DNA of 48,791 nt from Chrysochromulina tobinii (lineage: Eukaryota; Haptophyta; Prymnesiales; Chrysochromulinaceae): positions 1 through 48,791 of the forward strand of contig JWZX01003146.1 of assembly GCA_001275005.1 (NCBI GenBank). The letters are read 5' to 3'. Below, one piece after another: positions 43,968-48,791 of this stretch; within the stretch, counting starts at the first letter, position 1, and the number at the start of each line of letters is the position of its first letter. The notes under the pieces were generated by a model. The model was not told the DNA's origin, did no database searches, and saw only the letters and a list, made by a program, of their open reading frames with translations. The translations under genes and the position numbers were made by a program.

Positions 43968-46370
43968 ATGTTACTTCGAGGGCTGACCGTGTTTGCAGGA
44001 GCGGGCGGCTTTCTATTCGGCTACAACCTGGGCGTCATCGCAGGGGTACTCCCACTGCTACGCAACGACACCAACCTCGCTCTCGATGACACGATGACGG
44101 AGCTCATCGTTGGCCAGGCCAAGGTTGGCGCGGCACTCAGCGCGCTCATCGGGACGTGGGTGCTGCAGACCCGCGGGCACGTCACGGTCTTCTGGGTCGC
44201 CGGCCTCGCCTTCGTCGCCGGTCCTATCCTCGTCGCCGCGGGCTCGTCGCACTGGGTGATGGTCGCTGCCGGCCGGCTGCTTACCGGCGTGGCCCTCGGC
44301 CTCTCGGCCGTCGCCTCCCCAACGTACCTCGCCGAGGTGACGCCCGCGCGATCGCGCGGCTTCGTCATCAGCATGTACGATCTCATGCTCACCATGGGTG
44401 CGCTCACGGCCGCGGGCGTGAACGCGTTGCTGCAGGTACAAGAGGTCGTCGACTGGTTGGACGCCAACCGTATAGCCAACGTGGTGCTAGAGCCTTGGCG
44501 GATCGCGTTCGCGCTGCCCGGTCTGGCTGCGCTGCCTTACTTCCTGTGCAGCCTCTGCCTGCCCGAGACGCCCGCATTCCTCGCGCAGCGTGGTCAGATA
44601 GACGATGCACTCGATCTACTGCGACGGCTGCATGGCAAGGCCGCGTCGGCGAGCGCGGCGTCGAACGCGGCGTTCACATCGACATCGGCGGCGACGCCGA
44701 CGGTGCAGCGGCTGCCATCGGCTGCACAGCTGGTGCCGCCGCATCTCAGTCCGAGCTACCAGCTGCCCGTGCCGGTACGGACCCCCTCTGCGCCTCGATC
44801 GATCTCGGGCGCGAGATCGATCGAGGGCGCAGAGCCGCCGCCGCGCTCGCCGTTCACGCTGCCGCCACTGCCGCCGCCGCCGGCCTCGCCGCCCAACCGT
44901 CCCGACGTGTTACAGGCCGCCTCACCGCCCGTCTTGCCGTCCATCTCGCCGCCCGCCTCGGCCCCCGCGGCGAGCGCACGCGGTCCAGGTCCATCAGCGC
45001 CGTCGTCGCCGCCAGCCTCACCGCCGTCACCACTCCTGCAGCCCCAGTCGCCGGCGCTGCCGCCGCGGACGTTTCCGAATCGGATGGAGTACCCAGAAGG
45101 CCGTTGGGATCGCGGCGCAGCCAGCCAGGTCTCCCCAGCGCAGCCCTCATCAAGCCTCATCAGCCCTCACCAGCCCTCATCAAGCCGCCAAGCTTCTGGC
45201 AGCTTACCACAGCCCTGTTGCAGCAGCTTACCACAGCCCTGTTGCAGCAGCTTTCCACAGCCCTCGTCCTCGAGCAGCTTTCCACAGCCCTCGTCCTCGG
45301 GCGGCTTTCCACAGCCCTCGTCCGGCGGGTTCCACAGCCGGGGCCACAGCCGGCAGTCGTCGCGTGGGCTTGAGCCGTCCTGGGGGGACGATACCCTGAT
45401 GACAGGCTCGCCCGACGTGACCGTGGACGGAGGTCAGGGCAGCAGTCTGATGCGATACACGTGCGCGTCGAGCAACGCTTCGATGACTGAATTGCCGCTC
45501 ACGGCGAGTGCGGAGCGGCTGCAGCGGCTAGTGGAGGAGGAGCAGCAGGAGGAGCTCAAGTTGCGCTGCACGACCTCGCGGGCGGCCGACGGTGAGTACA
45601 CAGCATGGGGGTGCCTGATACGGCGCGAGCGCTTCGGCTTTATTCTGGTGCTCGCGCTCGCGGCAGTCAACCAAGCCAACGGCGCCTCGTCCGTGCTCAA
45701 TTACTCGACGACGCTTCTGATGAGTTCCCTCTTCGAGGTACCCGTCGAGCTAGCGGTTACGCTCTCGCTCCTCCTGCTCTCGACGAAGCTACTCGGAGTC
45801 ATCGCCTCACTGCTCCTCGCCGGGCGATGCGGCCGGCGCATGCTCGTGCTCGCGGGCGCGCTCCTGACGGCCGGATGCCTCGCACTCGCCGCTGGCGCGT
45901 GTGCCTATGGCTCGCTGGCCGGAGTGCTCGTTGGTCTCTTCGGGTTTGTCCTCAGTTACGGGCTCACGCTCGCGCCAACCTTGCATCTGCTGCTAGCGGA
46001 GCTCTTCTCGCCGACCGCCCGGCCGCTCGGCGCGTGCCTCGCGACAGCGCTCTCCTTTAGCGCTGGCGCCGTCGTCGACCTGAGCATGCTCAGTTTGGTG
46101 GATGCTCTCGGCTGGTCGATCGTGCTGGGTCTTCTCGGATGCGTCTGCCTGCTAGGCGGCCTGCCGGTGCTGCTGCTGCCCGAAACGTGCGGCAGGACGC
46201 TGTCGGAGATCCAGAGCCTCCTCGCAGCGCGCCGAACCAGCGGCAGCTGTCATCCGTGCGGCGGCGCTGAGGAAGGCGAGCGCACAGCGCGCCTCGCGTC
46301 GCCCTTGTACGACGCGCAGGGGCAAGATCTCACGAAGCGGGCGAGCTCTGCGCTCGCCCTGTCTTTGTGA
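43968..46370 (+). CDS. Sugar-porter family MFS transporter with very long central loop
   Basis: 800 aa from ATG 43968. The first half has sugar-porter landmarks: GFLFGYNLGVIAGVLPLL in TM1, then GRLLTGVALGLSAVASPTYLAEVTPARSRG. The second half begins near nt 45630 (RFGFILVLALAAVNQANGASSVLNYSTTLL) and ends with LPETCGRTLSEIQSLL, matching the PETKGxxLEEI signature. Usual length is about 500; the excess is a ~300-residue Pro/Ser/Gln-rich cytoplasmic loop between TM6 and TM7 (nt ~44650-45600), containing minisatellites and a large inverted repeat. Members carry hexoses or polyols, often with protons; substrate is not assigned. The initiator Met is almost directly followed by TM1, so there is no long N-terminal tail. 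Confidence 0.88.
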   Translation: MLLRGLTVFAGAGGFLFGYNLGVIAGVLPLLRNDTNLALDDTMTELIVGQAKVGAALSALIGTWVLQTRGHVTVFWVAGLAFVAGPILVAAGSSHWVMVAAGRLLTGVALGLSAVASPTYLAEVTPARSRGFVISMYDLMLTMGALTAAGVNALLQVQEVVDWLDANRIANVVLEPWRIAFALPGLAALPYFLCSLCLPETPAFLAQRGQIDDALDLLRRLHGKAASASAASNAAFTSTSAATPTVQRLPSAAQLVPPHLSPSYQLPVPVRTPSAPRSISGARSIEGAEPPPRSPFTLPPLPPPPASPPNRPDVLQAASPPVLPSISPPASAPAASARGPGPSAPSSPPASPPSPLLQPQSPALPPRTFPNRMEYPEGRWDRGAASQVSPAQPSSSLISPHQPSSSRQASGSLPQPCCSSLPQPCCSSFPQPSSSSSFPQPSSSGGFPQPSSGGFHSRGHSRQSSRGLEPSWGDDTLMTGSPDVTVDGGQGSSLMRYTCASSNASMTELPLTASAERLQRLVEEEQQEELKLRCTTSRAADGEYTAWGCLIRRERFGFILVLALAAVNQANGASSVLNYSTTLLMSSLFEVPVELAVTLSLLLLSTKLLGVIASLLLAGRCGRRMLVLAGALLTAGCLALAAGACAYGSLAGVLVGLFGFVLSYGLTLAPTLHLLLAELFSPTARPLGACLATALSFSAGAVVDLSMLSLVDALGWSIVLGLLGCVCLLGGLPVLLLPETCGRTLSEIQSLLAARRTSGSCHPCGGAEEGERTARLASPLYDAQGQDLTKRASSALALSL
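44786..44834. repeat. Near-perfect inverted repeat (hairpin) within the MFS coding region
   Basis: CCTCGATCGATCTCG (44793-44807) pairs perfectly with 44812-44826 across a 4-nt loop. CTCTGCG (44786-44792) pairs with CGCAGAG (44828-44834) past one bulged G. The 22-bp stem encodes part of the disordered loop. It is much longer than expected by chance for coding DNA. Confidence 0.85.
45197..45345 (+). repeat. Minisatellite coding LPQPCCSS / FPQPSSSS repeats
   Basis: A degenerate unit containing CTTTCCACAGCCCTCGTCC or CTTACCACAGCCCTGTTGC repeats about five times in frame, encoding SLPQPCCSS, SFPQPSSS and similar. A related shorter CAGCCCTCATCA array precedes it at about 45139-45185. Both lie in the predicted cytoplasmic loop of the transporter. 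Confidence 0.85.
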
Positions 46371-47207
46371 CGACCGATTAGATGCCGCATGCCCAAGGAC
46401 AGAACCACTGAGAAGCCGCACCAGATCACTGCACAGCCACAGGTCGGTCGTGCCAAAGACTTTCATGCTTCAAGGCTTGGTTATCGCAACGCACGGCCAC
46501 AGGGGGGATGTTACCACAAACACGTCTTTGCCGATCTTATTTGCCGATCACTCCGCCTGCGTCTCGCAACCGGTAGACGGTTTCAATTATAGGTTTCAAG
46601 ACCGATTAGGCATCGACGTCAAAAAGAAGGTTACTGGCGTGAATTTGGTTAGGTCCGTCCATCAAAACTTAACATACAATCATGGTTCACGCACGACATG
46701 TGGCTCATGATCACAGCGTCACACAGCGTAAGTCTTACTAACAGACCGTCGAGACTGTGTACGACAGATAACGAGGTACGAGAGGACCGGACAGTGACGG
46801 AGCCGAGCCGAGCGGCGTCGCTCCGAGATGCGAGAGCGAGTCCCGCCTCGCCGTTCATTGCTGTTCCATAGGCTGTTCCATGGGCTGTTCCATAGGCCAT
46901 ATCGTCGCGCCGCGCGAAAGCGCGAGACCGAGAGCGAGTCCCGGGGGCCGGCGCGTGCGCATGCGCATCGTACCGGTGCCCGCAAGCAGCTGGGCATTTG
47001 CGGCGGCCGGGCACCTCACCATCCCTTCTCCAAAGAAAATAAAACGTTGAGTAGCAGCGCATTGCGTTTAGCGCTTCTTTGGGCGCTCTCATACCCATAT
47101 TTGGGTCTGCCTGGAGTCCTTTTTGGACGCGATTCCCGTCGGAGGGCGTCAGACCCTTGCGCGACATCGCAGTCGCCCGCACACGCACATCGCTCACGCC
47201 TGAAGAA
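46371..47207. other. Intergenic region with a 12-bp tandem repeat
   Basis: 837 bp between the MFS gene and the astacin gene. GCTGTTCCATAG-type units repeat three times at 46860-46895. Around 46560-46700 it is A/T-rich. Open frames on both strands have no domain; the in-frame stretch before 47208 starts with TTG and probably is leader sequence of the astacin mRNA. Confidence 0.5.
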
Positions 47208-48791
47208 ATGCTTGCAGGGTGTGTGTTTTTGCTCACGGCTATCGTTGCGATGCCCACCGGCGACTCGTCCGGGCGGCTTGCTCAGCTTGAGCCGGCTCCG
47301 CTTGAGAAGGCGTCGCCGTCGAGGCCAGAGCTCAAGGCCGCGAAACGCGAAGTGAAGCTCCACCTGTACGACCGGAATGTGTGGAGCATGAGCGCAAACT
47401 CAAACATGCTCCTCGCAATGACCCTAGGAGGCAAGCTCCGTATACTTGCCGATTTCCTGCTCGACAGTGCAGGCACAGGCGTACCTATCGACGAACAGAC
47501 TCTTGCGTATGCGAATCACGTGAGGGGCTTGACCGACGCTCAGATTTTGGACGAGGCGCACACCGACGCCGTCAAAACTACCTTTGCGGAAGGAATGCTG
47601 CTCATGACCACCGATGAGGGTGAGGAGCGGGGCCTTACATTCACCGAGGAAGACATAGACAGGCTCTCGGGCACGTACCACTACAGTGGCGGCGGCGACG
47701 GCGCTGACCGGCTGGACCTTGGTGCCGCGGTCTCCCCCCCCTCCCCCAGTGCGTCGAAGAAGGAGAAAAGCGTCAAAACCAAGGCGGCCGTCATCTACGC
47801 AGACATCCCGTGCGCAGCCCTCAAGTGGGACCCTCAGTTGGGCTTCAATGGGCCTACTACGGTGCCCTACTGCTTCGACCCGAATATCAACGATGGGTAA
47901 GGCTGCCTTGAACGAACGCACGCGCATCCCTGCCGACGCTCATCCGGCTGGCGTGATCTTTGTTTTTCTCTCTCTCTCTCGCTCGCTCTCTCTCGCTCTC
48001 GCTCACCGAATGCGATCCGTTGGATCTCTCTCCTGTGTGCGCAGGCGCAAGCAGGCCGTGTATCAGGCTATCAATAAGATTGCCGCGGACGGCCTGTCCG
48101 ACTGCATCGGCTTTCAGGAAGTGACGTGTACTAACACGACTCAGAAGAAGATCCGATTCAAAGTGGTCGACACAAACTCATGCCACGCAGCGTGTGGCGC
48201 AGTGGAGACCGAGGTCAACCTGGGCTGGTGCGACTCCGTCGTGTACCTCGGCTCGATCATCCACGAGATCGGCCACGCGGTCGGACTGGGGCACGAGCAC
48301 AAGCGGCCCGACCGCAACCAGTACATCACGGTGAACTTTACTAACATCACTCCGGACTGGGTATCACAGTATTCGATCGACCCGGACATGAATATGGCGC
48401 AAAGCTACAATTACAACTCGCTCATGCACTACCCTAGCGGCTGCACCGGGACCAGCCCGTCAACATGCCAAATCACGCAGCCGGCGGGCACGCCGCCCAT
48501 CGGCCGCAGTTCGGGCGGCTTCGACGCGAACGACATGGAGCAGATCCGTGATATCTACGAGTGCCGCACGCGCCCGCCAGGCCCGCCTCCCTCGCCATCG
48601 CCGCCGCTCCCTTGCGTGAACTCCCCTAATACCGGCTTCAACTCGCCATTTAACACTTGCGCGTCCCTCGCCCCCTTTTGCAATCACGCCGAGTACGGGC
48701 GGACGATCCGTTACGAATGCCCCGTCACGTGCTGCGTGGGGACCTGCTGCAGCCCCCCCGCAGTCGCGCCGCCAGGCGGGTTCAGCCCGCC
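47208..48791 (+). CDS. Secreted astacin-family zinc metalloprotease with ShK-like domain (3' partial, one intron)
   Basis: Exon 1 is 47208-47896 and exon 2 is 48045 to the window end, still open. ATG 47208 starts a signal peptide (MLAGCVFLLTAIVA); the frame is open upstream but lacks ATG. A ~200-residue propeptide region follows. Joining the exons restores IND-GRKQAVYQAINKIA in frame. The zinc site HEIGHAVGLGHEHKRPDR (nt 48262 onward) matches HExxHxxGxxHxxxRPDR of astacins (M12A), and the Met-turn SLMHY is at 48418-48432. After PPGPPPSPSPPLP comes a Cys-rich stretch resembling a ShK domain (CVNSP..., FCNHAEYG, ECPVTCCVGTCC), truncated by the edge. Astacins are secreted endopeptidases; in algae they may act on extracellular matrix or prey, which is inference. 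Confidence 0.88.
47897..48044 (+). other. GT-AG spliceosomal intron (148 bp) in the astacin gene
   Basis: Donor GTAAGG follows GATGG and acceptor GTGTGCGCAG precedes GCGCAAGCAG. A long TCTCTC/GCTC pyrimidine tract lies at ~47958-48005. Removal joins two halves of a conserved astacin domain in frame (codon split after its second base), whereas the unspliced frame stops at TAA 47898-47900. Confidence 0.9.

Noticed and set aside
46649-47257. Minus-strand 202-residue frame upstream of the astacin gene
   Set aside because: Its middle is a translated 12-bp tandem repeat, no domain is present, and it overlaps the astacin start.

Overview
The window looks like nuclear DNA of a GC-rich unicellular eukaryote, most plausibly a microalga with a complex plastid such as a haptophyte; this placement is inference. 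The signs are long, mostly intron-free reading frames, eukaryote-only domains (TBC, SET, F-box, BTB, kelch, chromodomain, J domain), Pro/Ser linkers of algal type, a UPF0301 protein with a signal-peptide-like start, and an astacin-ShK protease gene with a clear GT-AG intron. No rRNA, tRNA, CRISPR array or bacterial operon was seen.

Layout. 1-9443: C-terminal part of a multi-spanning transporter (+), UPF0301/chromodomain protein (-), TBC RabGAP (+), Dbp2/DDX5-type DEAD-box helicase (-), SMYD-like SET protein (-). 9449-21081: an 11.6-kb non-LTR retrotransposon (+) bounded by an 11-bp direct repeat. 21417-31253: small unknown protein (+), kelch-BTB protein (-), F-box-kelch protein (+), coiled-coil IQ protein (-), papain-like protease with a multi-spanning C-terminus (+), second SMYD-like SET protein (+). 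31417-48791: coiled-coil/LRR protein (+), ankyrin-TPR-TM-J-domain protein (-), SLC35/TPT-like transporter (+), large membrane protein ending in a GYF_2 domain (+), sugar-porter MFS protein (+), and a secreted astacin protease that runs off the window (+).

The genes are mostly unrelated housekeeping or signalling genes and do not form a pathway. They are often arranged as close divergent pairs (as little as 68 bp between ATGs) and convergent pairs. The kelch-BTB and F-box-kelch genes are a divergent pair that would feed two different cullin-RING ubiquitin ligases.

The main point of interest is the retrotransposon. It has AP-endonuclease, reverse transcriptase, RNase H and zinc-knuckle motifs with catalytic residues present. 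Its ends are (GAGT)n at the left and the complementary (ACTC)n at the right. One 3476-codon frame is open across it, but codon pattern and an out-of-frame 5' repeat argue that the first part of that frame is not translated. Instead a 264-aa ORF1 lies in another frame, and its stop is 4 nt before an ATG of the long frame, giving a 3087-aa ORF2. The element landed 16 nt upstream of the SET gene's ATG and separates that gene from its likely shared promoter with the small gene at 21417.
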